Source: Paraburkholderia acidicola
Lineage (GTDB): Bacteria > Pseudomonadota > Gammaproteobacteria > Burkholderiales > Burkholderiaceae
NCBI RefSeq assembly: GCF_002362315.1
Contig: NZ_MTZV01000004.1
Span: forward strand, 248,001-312,000
DNA length: 64,000 nt
Direction: 5' to 3'
Shown: positions 36,410 to 43,946 of the stretch, one piece after another
Position numbering within the stretch: the stretch's first letter is position 1
How the letters are laid out: each line of letters starts with the position of its first letter
Notes under the pieces: generated by a model
Seen by the model: the letters and a program-made list of their open reading frames with translations, nothing else
The model's database searches: none
What the model was told of the DNA's origin: nothing
Program-made: the position numbers and the translations under genes

Positions 36410-37171
36410 TCAGGCGGCGTTCAGCAAATCGCCGTTCTGTTCCGGCTCGGCTTGCTGCGCATCGCGCTCGCCGAATGCTGCGCCGATCATCAGCAGGCTC
36501 GGTTGGGCCGGATCGAGCCACGACTGTGCATCGCCGGCTGCGAGTGCTGCGAGCGTCAATGTGAGCGAGCGCTCGCGCGACGTGCTGCATGCTTCGACGA
36601 TCGCGACCGGGGTTGCAGCAGGACGTCCGGCGTCGATCAGTTCCTGGGCGATTTCCGGCGCGCTGTCGCGGCCCATGTAGAACACCAGCGAATCCGCATT
36701 GACCTGCTCACGGATCGCGGCGCTGTCGGGCGCGCGACTGTGCGTGGCCAGCGCCACACTGCGCGAGACGCCGCGCAGCGTCAGCGAACGTTGCAACGTT
36801 GCGGCACCCGCGAGCGCTGCCGTGATACCCGGCACCACTTCGTATTCGATGCCCGCGGCTTCGAGCGCGCGCATCTCCTCGTCGGCACGACCGAACAGCA
36901 TCGGATCGCCGCCCTTCAGGCGGACGACGACGTCATGCTCGAGTGCCGCATCGACGATCTGCTTGTTGATGAAGTGCTGCGCCGTCGAGCGCTGACCGCA
37001 ACGCTTGCCGACCGCGATCCTGCGCGCATGCGGCGGCGCATGATCGAGCATCGCCGGTTCGACCAGCGCGTCGTGCAGCACGACATCCGCGATGCCCATG
37101 AGCCGTGCGCCGCGCACCGTGATGAGGTCCGCAGCGCCGGGTCCTGCACCGATCAGATACACCTTACCCAT
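36410..37171 (-). CDS. cobA: Uroporphyrinogen-III C-methyltransferase
   Basis: Methylates uroporphyrinogen III at C2 and C7 with S-adenosylmethionine, giving precorrin-2, the precursor of siroheme and B12. The 253-residue single-domain enzyme has VYLIGAGPGAADLITVRG at the start, the VVRLKGGDPMLFGR motif and VPGITAALAGAA, all diagnostic of SUMT. It is not fused to the dehydrogenase-chelatase domain found in CysG. It closes the sulfate operon (81 bp after cysN), so siroheme for the CysI-type reductase is the probable use. The dehydrogenase step from precorrin-2 to sirohydrochlorin has no gene in this window. Confidence 0.95.
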   Translation of the reverse strand: MGKVYLIGAGPGAADLITVRGARLMGIADVVLHDALVEPAMLDHAPPHARRIAVGKRCGQRSTAQHFINKQIVDAALEHDVVVRLKGGDPMLFGRADEEMRALEAAGIEYEVVPGITAALAGAATLQRSLTLRGVSRSVALATHSRAPDSAAIREQVNADSLVFYMGRDSAPEIAQELIDAGRPAATPVAIVEACSTSRERSLTLTLAALAAGDAQSWLDPAQPSLLMIGAAFGERDAQQAEPEQNGDLLNAA

Positions 37172-37252
37172 TTATCCTAATCCCACGTACGTGCCGTTAA
37201 TCCGCTTGATCCGCACTATTGGCTGACCACACGGCCCACTGCCGCGTAGTGT

Positions 37253-38602
37253 CTACGCCGAAAATGCACGAATCATGCCGGCTGCAACCGTGTGATGCGT
37301 CGCTTCATCGATCAGCACGAATGCGCCGGTGCCCGGATGCGTATCGTACACGTCGCAGACGAGCGGCTTCTGCAGCGTCACCGTCACACGGCCGATGTCG
37401 TTCATCGCGAGATCGTGGCGATCGACTGCATGCGACAGCGTATGCACATCGAGCACCTCGCGGATTGCGCCGATTCGCGCGAACACCGTGTTGGTGGTCT
37501 GCTTTAGCAGGTACTTGCGCTGCGTCGACAGCGGTACTTCGTCGAACCAGCAGAGGTCGGCTTCGAGCTTCTTTGCCGGTTCGGGTACGGCTTCGAGTTC
37601 CGCGCCAGTCGCACCTGCCGCTGCATAGTCCCGCAGCACGAACGTATCGCCGCGCGACACATCGACATCTTCCGCGAGACGGATCGTCACCGTCTGTCCG
37701 GCAAACGCGCGATCCACCTGCGCGGTACCGCCCGGCACTGGCGCAATGATTTCGCTCACCGTCGCTTCGCGGTTCGCAGGCAGCACGACGATCGTATCGC
37801 CGAGCTTCACTTCGCCCGACTCAACACGGCCCATATAGCCGCGGAAATCGTCAGCCTGGCTGCCATCCTGACGCGCCACCCACTGCACCGGGAAACGCAG
37901 CGCCTGGCCGGTCGGCTGTTCGACGGGCAACGCCTCGAGCACATCGAGCAGTGGCTCGCCCGCATACCACGGCATGCGCTCGCTGGCTGTCACGATGTTG
38001 TCGCCCTTCAGCGCCGACACCGGCACGAAACGCACATCGGCAAGACCCAGATGACGCGCGAGTTCGACGTAAGCATCGCGGATCTCGTTGAACCGCGCTT
38101 CGCTGTAGTCGACCAGATCCATCTTGTTGATCGCGACGATCGCGTGTTGCAGACCGAGCAGCTTGACGAGCGCGCTGTGACGCTTGGTCTGCGGCAGCAG
38201 TTGCGCGACGCCGCTCTCGAACGTGACGCGCGTCGCGTCGACGAGAATGATCGCCGCATGCGCGGTCGATGCACCGGTCACCATGTTGCGCGTGTACTGC
38301 TCGTGGCCCGGCGTATCGGCGATGATGAACTTGCGCTTGGCGGTCGCGAAGTAGCGATACGCGACATCGATCGTGATGCCCTGCTCGCGCTCGGCTTCGA
38401 GGCCGTCGGTCAGCAGCGACAGGTCGATTTCGTCGCCGACGGTGCGCTTGTTCTTCGCACGTGACAGCGCCGACAGTTGATCCGACAACACGGCCTTGCT
38501 GTCGTACAGCAGGCGGCCGATCAGCGTGCTCTTGCCATCATCGACGCTGCCTGCAGTGATGAAACGCAGCACGCCGAGGTCTTCTGGTTGATGAATGCTC
38601 AT
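37253..38602 (-). CDS. cysN: Sulfate adenylyltransferase subunit 1 (GTPase)
   Basis: The regulatory GTPase of ATP sulfurylase; GTP hydrolysis drives formation of adenosine 5'-phosphosulfate. The 449-residue protein is an EF-Tu-like GTPase with G1 GSVDDGKST at about residues 18-26, G3 DTPGHEQY and G4 NKMDL, followed by two beta-barrel domains. It lacks the C-terminal APS kinase domain of NodQ/CysNC-type fusions, which agrees with the APS (not PAPS) reductase signature of the adjacent cysH. The ATG at 38602 is preferred to a start codon five codons earlier. It pairs with cysD immediately upstream, separated by a 99-bp repeat-containing spacer. Confidence 0.96.
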   Translation of the reverse strand: MSIHQPEDLGVLRFITAGSVDDGKSTLIGRLLYDSKAVLSDQLSALSRAKNKRTVGDEIDLSLLTDGLEAEREQGITIDVAYRYFATAKRKFIIADTPGHEQYTRNMVTGASTAHAAIILVDATRVTFESGVAQLLPQTKRHSALVKLLGLQHAIVAINKMDLVDYSEARFNEIRDAYVELARHLGLADVRFVPVSALKGDNIVTASERMPWYAGEPLLDVLEALPVEQPTGQALRFPVQWVARQDGSQADDFRGYMGRVESGEVKLGDTIVVLPANREATVSEIIAPVPGGTAQVDRAFAGQTVTIRLAEDVDVSRGDTFVLRDYAAAGATGAELEAVPEPAKKLEADLCWFDEVPLSTQRKYLLKQTTNTVFARIGAIREVLDVHTLSHAVDRHDLAMNDIGRVTVTLQKPLVCDVYDTHPGTGAFVLIDEATHHTVAAGMIRAFSA

Positions 38603-38628
38603 GATTGCCTTGTCCAACGTGTCGACCA

Positions 38629-38689
38629 GAGTTGGCGCTTCGGCGCTTACTCTGGCCCCATGTCTGAGTTAGCGCTTTAGCGCTTACTC
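38629..38689. repeat. Two copies of a 24-bp near-palindromic repeat between cysD and cysN
   Basis: The copies lie at 38629-38652 and 38666-38689. Both run from GAGTT to ACTC and contain two GCGCTT cores. They differ at only three positions. Copy two is close to its own reverse complement (about 20 of 24 bases). Because the repeat lies inside an operon it would be present in the mRNA as two hairpins. Confidence 0.75.
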
Positions 38690-38701
38690 GGACGCTGTGC
38701 C

Positions 38702-39664
38702 TTAGAAATAACCCTGCTTCTTGCGCTGTTCCATCGCGGCTTCCGACGTCTGGTCGTCCATCCGCGTCGCGCCGCGCTCCGTGATTTCGGTCACGGCCGT
38801 TTCGGCGATGATCTTCTCGAGATCGTCGGCATCGCTTTCAACCGGGCACGTGCAGCTGATATCACCCACTGTGCGGAAACGCACCAGCGCGGTTTCACTG
38901 GTCTCGCCCGCACGAATCGGCGTCAGCGGCGTCACCGGCACCAGCAGACCATTACGACGCACGATCTCGCGCTCATGCGCGTAATAGATCGACGGCAGTT
39001 CGAGCTGTTCGCGCGCGATGTATTGCCACACATCCAGTTCGGTCCAGTTCGAGATCGGGAACACGCGCAGGTGTTCGCCTTGATGCAGGCGTGCGTTGAA
39101 GAGGCTCCACAGTTCGGGGCGCTGTGCCTTCGGGTCCCACTGGCCGAATTCGTCGCGGAACGAGAAGATGCGTTCTTTCGCACGCGCCTTTTCTTCATCG
39201 CGGCGCGCACCGCCAATCATCGCGGTATAGCCGTGTTGCGCGATCGTCTCAAGCAGCGTGACGGCCTGCGCGGCATTGCGCGAATCGGTTTCGCGGCGCA
39301 GCCGCACGGTGCCGCGTTTGATCGAATCCTCGACGTGACCCACCACCAGTTCCGCGCCGATTTCCTGCGCGCGACGATCGCGGAAGTCGATCACTTCAGC
39401 GTAGTTGTGACCCGTGTCGATGTGCACGAGCGGAAACGGCAGCGACGTCTTGCGGTTCGCACCGAGACCGAACGCCTTCAACGCGAGATGCAGCACGACC
39501 ACCGAATCCTTGCCGCCCGAGAACAGCAGTGCAGGCTTGCTGCATTCGGCGACCAGTTCGCGCAGGATGTGAATCGACTCGGCTTCGAGCCAGTCGAGGT
39601 GATCCATCCGGTTCGCGGTATTGGCAAGCGGAGCGTTCACAGCGGAATCGAGCGTCGTGCTCAT
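38702..39664 (-). CDS. cysD: Sulfate adenylyltransferase subunit 2
   Basis: Catalytic subunit of ATP sulfurylase, forming APS and pyrophosphate from ATP and sulfate. The 320-residue protein has the PP-loop ATP pyrophosphatase motif SGGKDSVVVLHL at about residues 49-60, the VGHVEDSIKRG segment and the late FPISNWTELDVWQYI motif shared with CysH-type enzymes. It carries an N-terminal 20-residue extension (MSTTLDSAVNAPLANTANRM) before the conserved HLDWLEAESIHILRE segment. A start at the internal Met20 would also be reasonable. It sits between cysH and cysN in the sulfate operon. Confidence 0.96.
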   Translation of the reverse strand: MSTTLDSAVNAPLANTANRMDHLDWLEAESIHILRELVAECSKPALLFSGGKDSVVVLHLALKAFGLGANRKTSLPFPLVHIDTGHNYAEVIDFRDRRAQEIGAELVVGHVEDSIKRGTVRLRRETDSRNAAQAVTLLETIAQHGYTAMIGGARRDEEKARAKERIFSFRDEFGQWDPKAQRPELWSLFNARLHQGEHLRVFPISNWTELDVWQYIAREQLELPSIYYAHEREIVRRNGLLVPVTPLTPIRAGETSETALVRFRTVGDISCTCPVESDADDLEKIIAETAVTEITERGATRMDDQTSEAAMEQRKKQGYF

Positions 39665-39755
39665 GTTCAGGTCCTTCGTCGGTTCGCACAGCGGGGGTCA
39701 CCCGCGGCGCGGAAATAATCTGTAATCTGGCCGGTTGGCGGCGAATAGCGCGATA

Positions 39756-40499
39756 TTACGCGGAAGCGGATTCGGTGCTCACCGCAATCGGGATCGTCGT
39801 GATGTGCAGCCCGCATTCCTTCGTATCGCGCGACTCCCACCACCAGCGCCCCGCCCGGCTATCTTCGCCGGGACGAATCGCGCGGGTACAGGGCTCGCAA
39901 CCGATGCTCGGGTAGCCGCGCGCATGCAGCGGATTGACCGGCACGTCGAATGCCTGCAGATACGCCCACACATCGGCCTCGGTCCAGTCCGCGAGCGGAT
40001 TGAACTTGGCGATGTTGCGCGCGCCGTCGTGTTCCTCTTCGTGCAGCTCCGCACGCGTCACCGACTGCTCGCGGCGCTGCCCCGTCACCCACGCGCTGAC
40101 ATCCGACAGCGCGCGATTGAGCGGCTCGACCTTGCGGATCTCGCAGCAACGCTTGCGCAGATCGATGCTGTCGTAGAACGCGTTGAGGCCGTTCTGCGCG
40201 ACGTATTCGTCGATGGCATCCTGCTGCGGATGAAACTGCTCGATCTCGTAACCGTAGCGTTCACGCACGCGATCGATCATGCCGAGCGTTTCCGCATGCA
40301 GACGACCGGTGTTCAGCGAGAACACACCGATCGCGACGCCACGCGAGAGGATCGCGTGCGTGAGCAGCATGTCTTCGGCGGCGAGACTGCTGGCGAGCTT
40401 CACGCGGGTATGACGTGCCGCGATCGAATCGAGCAGCGTATCGAGCCGTTCGATTTTCGCTGCAAGTTCCGGCGTGATAGACGCGTGGTCGGTGCTCAT
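39756..40499 (-). CDS. cysH: Adenylyl-sulfate (APS) reductase, thioredoxin-dependent
   Basis: Reduces activated sulfate to sulfite with thioredoxin. The 247-residue protein is of the CysH family, and its cysteines tell which kind: it has C118-C119 and C201-x-x-C204, the CC/CxxC set that binds a [4Fe-4S] cluster and marks APS reductases, plus the catalytic C229 in the ECGLH motif. E. coli-type PAPS reductases lack the cluster cysteines. This agrees with the lack of an APS kinase gene or domain in the operon. It overlaps the DUF934 gene by four bases. Confidence 0.94.
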   Translation of the reverse strand: MSTDHASITPELAAKIERLDTLLDSIAARHTRVKLASSLAAEDMLLTHAILSRGVAIGVFSLNTGRLHAETLGMIDRVRERYGYEIEQFHPQQDAIDEYVAQNGLNAFYDSIDLRKRCCEIRKVEPLNRALSDVSAWVTGQRREQSVTRAELHEEEHDGARNIAKFNPLADWTEADVWAYLQAFDVPVNPLHARGYPSIGCEPCTRAIRPGEDSRAGRWWWESRDTKECGLHITTIPIAVSTESASA

Positions 40500-41035
40500 A
40501 CAGCCGCCTTCGAGGCTGCCGCATCGCGCCGCCGGAACAGCGGCACCGGATTGTCGAACGCGCCCTGGTACTGCACGGTGAACTCGTCGAACGCCTTCAG
40601 TGCGTCGTGAATGTCCTTGTCCTCGCGTACGGCGTATGCGTCGAAGCCGCAGCGGAACATGAATCTCAACTGATCGCGCAGCACGGCGCCGATCGCGCGC
40701 AGCTCGCCCTTGTATCCGTAGCGTTCGCGCAGCAGCCGCCCGATGCTGTAGCCGCGGCCGTCGTTAAACACGGGGAAATCGACGGCGAGCAGCGCAACCT
40801 TGTCGAAATCGCTGGCGATGTCGGCGGGTTCGCTGTCCGGCGCGAGCCACACGCCCAGCTCCGAAGCGCCGCGCGTCGCGCTCAGTGCTTCGCGCGAGGC
40901 TTGCCACAGTACGAGCGGTACCACGATCTTGCCGGCCGGCAACGCGTCGACTGCGGGCAACGTACCGTCTTCGGCTGCACGCACGATGATCCAGTCGTCG
41001 GAGACAATTGCGCGGTTCTTGATAATCGAAGCCAT
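40496..41035 (-). CDS. DUF934 domain-containing protein of the sulfate operon
   Basis: A 179-residue cytosolic protein of the DUF934 family, recognised by MASIIKNRAIV at the start, DKVALLAVDFPVFNDGRGYSIGRLLRERYGYKGELRAIG in the middle, and DQLRFMFRCGFDAYAVRE. The family is found almost always between a CysI/NirA-like reductase and cysH, as here, where it overlaps cysH by four bases and follows the reductase by 25. No activity is established; it has been proposed to help the reductase, but I see no cofactor or catalytic motif that would prove it. The start at 41035 gives the family N-terminus. Confidence 0.88.
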   Translation of the reverse strand: MASIIKNRAIVSDDWIIVRAAEDGTLPAVDALPAGKIVVPLVLWQASREALSATRGASELGVWLAPDSEPADIASDFDKVALLAVDFPVFNDGRGYSIGRLLRERYGYKGELRAIGAVLRDQLRFMFRCGFDAYAVREDKDIHDALKAFDEFTVQYQGAFDNPVPLFRRRDAAASKAAV

Positions 41036-41060
41036 CTGCCTGTATTCCTTTTGTCTCGGG

Positions 41061-42740
41061 TTACGCGTGAGCCGGTTGACGCGATGCGTACACGCGTTCC
41101 TTGAACGGTGCGAGGCCAATGCGCTGATACGTATCGATGAAACGCTCGCCGTCGAGGCGGTGTTCCACGAACGTGTCGATCACCTTCGACACCACATCCG
41201 GCATCTCTTCCGCCGAGAACGACGGGCCGATCACACGACCAAGATGCGCACCAGTCGCGCCCGTGCCCTGCTCGCCGCCGAGCGTCACCTGGTACCACTC
41301 GGAACCGTCCTTATCGACGCCGAGCACGCCGATATTGCCGACGTGATGGTGACCGCACGCGTTGATACAACCCGAGATGTTCAGCGATACGTCGCCGAGG
41401 TCGTACACAAAGTCGAGATCGTTGAAACGTTCTTGAATGGCGAGCGCAATCGGAATCGACTTCGCATTCGCGAGCGAGCAGAAATCGCCGCCCGGGCACG
41501 CGATGATGTCGGTCAACAAACCGATGTTCGCGGTCGCGAAACCTTGCGTCTTGGCCTTTTCCCACAGCTCGAACAGATCGCGCTTCTTCACGTTGGCGAG
41601 AATCAGGTTCTGTTCGTGCGACACACGGATCTCGCCGAGCGAGTACTGATCGGCCCAGTCGGCGACGGCTTCCATCTGCGTATCGGTGGCGTCGCCGGGG
41701 GCGATGGTGGTCGGCTTCAGCGACAGCGTGACCGCCGCGTAGCCCGACACCTTGTGCGGCCGCACGTTACGCTCGACCCAGCGCGCAAACGCGCGGTTCT
41801 CGAGCAGATGTTTTTCGAAGGTTGCTTCGGTGTCCGGCAGCTTGTCGTACTGCGGCGGCGCGAAGCACTGCGACACGCGCTCGACTTCAGCCTGCGTCAG
41901 CGTGGACGGACCGTCCTTCAGATGCTGCCATTCTTCCTCGACCTGCTGCGAGAACTTCTCCGGGCTCAGTGCCTTCACGAGAATCTTGATGCGCGCCTTG
42001 TAGATGTTGTCGCGCCGGCCGTACCGGTTGTACACGCGCAGCACGGCTTCGCAGTAAGTGAGCAGATGCTGCCACGGCAGATCCTCGCGGATGATCGCGC
42101 CGATGATCGGCGTACGGCCCATACCGCCACCCGCCAGAATGCTCGCGACCACTTCACCGTCTGCGTTCTTCTTCAGATAGACGCCGAGGTCGTGAATCTG
42201 CACGGCTGCGCGGTCTTCTTTCGAACCGGACACGGCGATCTTGAACTTGCGCGGCAGCCACGCGAATTCCGGGTGGAACGTCGACCATTGACGCAGAATC
42301 TCGGCCCACGGACGCGGATCGACGATCTCGTCGGGCGCGACGCCTGCGAACTGGTCGGCGGTAATGTTGCGGATGCAGTTGCCCGAAGTCTGAATGCCGT
42401 GCATCTGCACCGACGCGAGCTTCGCGAGCAGATCAGGCGTTTCTTCGAGCTTGATCCAGTTGTACTGGATGTTCGAGCGCGTCGAGAAATGGCCATAGCC
42501 ACGATCGTGCTCGCGCGCGATCTGGCCGAGCATACGCATCTGGTCGCTGCGCAGATTGCCGTACGGAATCGCGATGCGATGCATGTACGCATGGCGCTGC
42601 ATGTACAGGCCGTTCTGCAGACGCAGCGGACGGAACTCGTCTTCGCTCAATTCGCCGGACAGGCGGCGGCGAACCTGGTCGCGGTACTGCGCGACGCGTT
42701 CGTCGACGATGGTCTGGTCGTACTGATCGTATTGATACAT
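41061..42740 (-). CDS. cysI: Siroheme [4Fe-4S] sulfite reductase (nitrite/sulfite reductase family)
   Basis: Six-electron reduction of sulfite to sulfide. The 559-residue protein has the duplicated ferredoxin-like halves of the family and the siroheme/[4Fe-4S] ligand set C415-x5-C421 and C458-x3-C462 (CPGGDFC and CINAC), followed by HHHVGNIG. The N-terminal half has the siroheme-contacting RSNIQYNW segment and TSGNCIRN. Its sequence alone could also fit an assimilatory nitrite reductase (NirA-like); the surrounding cysH, cysD, cysN and the divergent cysB make sulfite reductase the better call. No flavoprotein cysJ is present, so ferredoxin or another donor probably supplies electrons. Confidence 0.9.
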   Translation of the reverse strand: MYQYDQYDQTIVDERVAQYRDQVRRRLSGELSEDEFRPLRLQNGLYMQRHAYMHRIAIPYGNLRSDQMRMLGQIAREHDRGYGHFSTRSNIQYNWIKLEETPDLLAKLASVQMHGIQTSGNCIRNITADQFAGVAPDEIVDPRPWAEILRQWSTFHPEFAWLPRKFKIAVSGSKEDRAAVQIHDLGVYLKKNADGEVVASILAGGGMGRTPIIGAIIREDLPWQHLLTYCEAVLRVYNRYGRRDNIYKARIKILVKALSPEKFSQQVEEEWQHLKDGPSTLTQAEVERVSQCFAPPQYDKLPDTEATFEKHLLENRAFARWVERNVRPHKVSGYAAVTLSLKPTTIAPGDATDTQMEAVADWADQYSLGEIRVSHEQNLILANVKKRDLFELWEKAKTQGFATANIGLLTDIIACPGGDFCSLANAKSIPIALAIQERFNDLDFVYDLGDVSLNISGCINACGHHHVGNIGVLGVDKDGSEWYQVTLGGEQGTGATGAHLGRVIGPSFSAEEMPDVVSKVIDTFVEHRLDGERFIDTYQRIGLAPFKERVYASRQPAHA

Positions 42741-42763
42741 TCGGGGACCCCAGTTCTCGTAAC

Positions 42764-42788
42764 ACGCGGCGTTCCGGTTACGCCGCGT
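42764..42788 (-). promoter_or_regulatory. Hairpin in the 5' leader of the cysI operon
   Basis: ACGCGGCG (42764-42771) and CGCCGCGT (42781-42788) form a perfect 8-bp GC stem around a 9-nt loop. The hairpin ends 24 nt before the cysI start codon on the minus strand. It is not followed by a T run, so it is not an ordinary terminator; it may affect translation or be a binding site. Confidence 0.45.
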
Positions 42789-42819
42789 CTGGATATCCGC
42801 TTGGCCTCGCGCGCGGGCG

Positions 42820-42953
42820 ATCGTTCAGAGCGATCGCTCATTTGCTAATGACAAAAACAGATAACCATATTGGAAAAGTTGGGGTAATCGTAATAAACTC
42901 GCTATATATTTCAAACGACTAAAAAATTCTTTTGATATGCGTAGGGGTTATAA
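42820..42953. promoter_or_regulatory. AT-rich divergent promoter region between cysI and cysB
   Basis: This stretch is strikingly AT-rich in a GC-rich neighbourhood (for example GCTATATATTTCAAA near 42900). It separates the divergent cysI operon and cysB. CysB-type regulators bind AT-rich sites upstream of both cys operons and their own gene, so it is the natural place for CysB boxes. I cannot define a single site by eye. Confidence 0.5.
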
Positions 42954-43895
42954 ATGAACCTGCACCAGTTCCGCTTCGTCCGCGAGGCCGTGCGGCAGAA
43001 CTTCAACCTCACCGAGGCCGCCAAGGCGCTGTATACAAGCCAGCCGGGCGTCTCGAAGGCCATCATCGAGCTGGAAGACGAGCTGGGCGTCGAGATCTTC
43101 ACCCGGCACGGCAAACGGGTGCGCTCGCTGACCGAGCCGGGCCGGATCATCCTCGAGTCGGTTGAACGCATCCTGCTGGAGGTGGAAAGCCTCAAACGCG
43201 TCGGCAAAGACTTCGCGGCGCAGGACCAGGGCAACCTCGTAATCGCCGCCACCCATACCCAGGCGCGCTACTCGCTGCCGGCCGCCATCGCCGAGTTCAA
43301 GAAACGTTACCCGAAGGTTCACCTTTCAATTCTGCAAGGTAGCCCGACCCAGGTCGCCGAGATGGTGATTCACGACCAGGCCGACCTCGCCATCGCCACC
43401 GAGGCCATCGCTAACTATAAGGAACTGGTCTCGCTGCCGTGCTTCCAGTGGCACCACGTGGCCGTGATGCAGCCGGACCACCCGCTGCTCGACCGCAAGC
43501 TGCTGTCGCTCGACGATCTGACGCAGTACCCGCTGATCACCTACGATAACGCGTTCGCCGGGCGCACCAAGATCAACGAAGCGTTCCGGCTGCGCGGGTT
43601 GCAGCCGGACATCGTTCTCGAAGCGATCGATGCCGACGTGATCAAGACTTACGTCGAACTCGGCCTCGGGGTTGGGATCATGGCCGACATTGCATTTAAC
43701 GCGGAGCGCGACCGGCATCTGCGGGCGATGCCGGTCGGTCATCTGTTCGGCAGCAACGTGACGCGTGTGGCACTCAAGCACGGCGCGTATCTGCGCAGCT
43801 ATGTGTATACGCTCGTCGAACTGCTGTCGCCGGGGCTGAACCGCAAGCTGATCGAGCAGGCGCTGAAGGGTGAGCACGAAACGTACGAGCTTTGA
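42954..43895 (+). CDS. cysB: CysB family LysR-type regulator of sulfur assimilation
   Basis: A LysR-type activator controlling sulfate and organosulfur uptake, normally with O- or N-acetylserine as inducer. The 313-residue protein starts MNLHQFRFVREAVRQNFNLTEAAKAL and has the recognition helix YTSQPGVSKAIIELEDELG, the exact wording of CysB/Cbl proteins. The IAATHTQARYSLPAAIAEFKKRYPKV effector segment (T100 and T102 region, which binds the acetylserine or sulfate ligand in CysB) is intact. It diverges from the cysI operon, fitting a direct regulator. The orphan binding-protein gene follows 51 bp later on the same strand and may be part of its regulon. Confidence 0.94.
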   Translation: MNLHQFRFVREAVRQNFNLTEAAKALYTSQPGVSKAIIELEDELGVEIFTRHGKRVRSLTEPGRIILESVERILLEVESLKRVGKDFAAQDQGNLVIAATHTQARYSLPAAIAEFKKRYPKVHLSILQGSPTQVAEMVIHDQADLAIATEAIANYKELVSLPCFQWHHVAVMQPDHPLLDRKLLSLDDLTQYPLITYDNAFAGRTKINEAFRLRGLQPDIVLEAIDADVIKTYVELGLGVGIMADIAFNAERDRHLRAMPVGHLFGSNVTRVALKHGAYLRSYVYTLVELLSPGLNRKLIEQALKGEHETYEL

Positions 43896-43946
43896 TTAAT
43901 CGTTCGCTCCCAGACAACAACGCAGTTCCCGCCACGGAGACCCTCG

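Noticed and set aside
42820..42953. Precise CysB box
   Set aside because: The region is AT-rich and well placed, but CysB sites have poor consensus and several weak candidates exist; only the region is reported.
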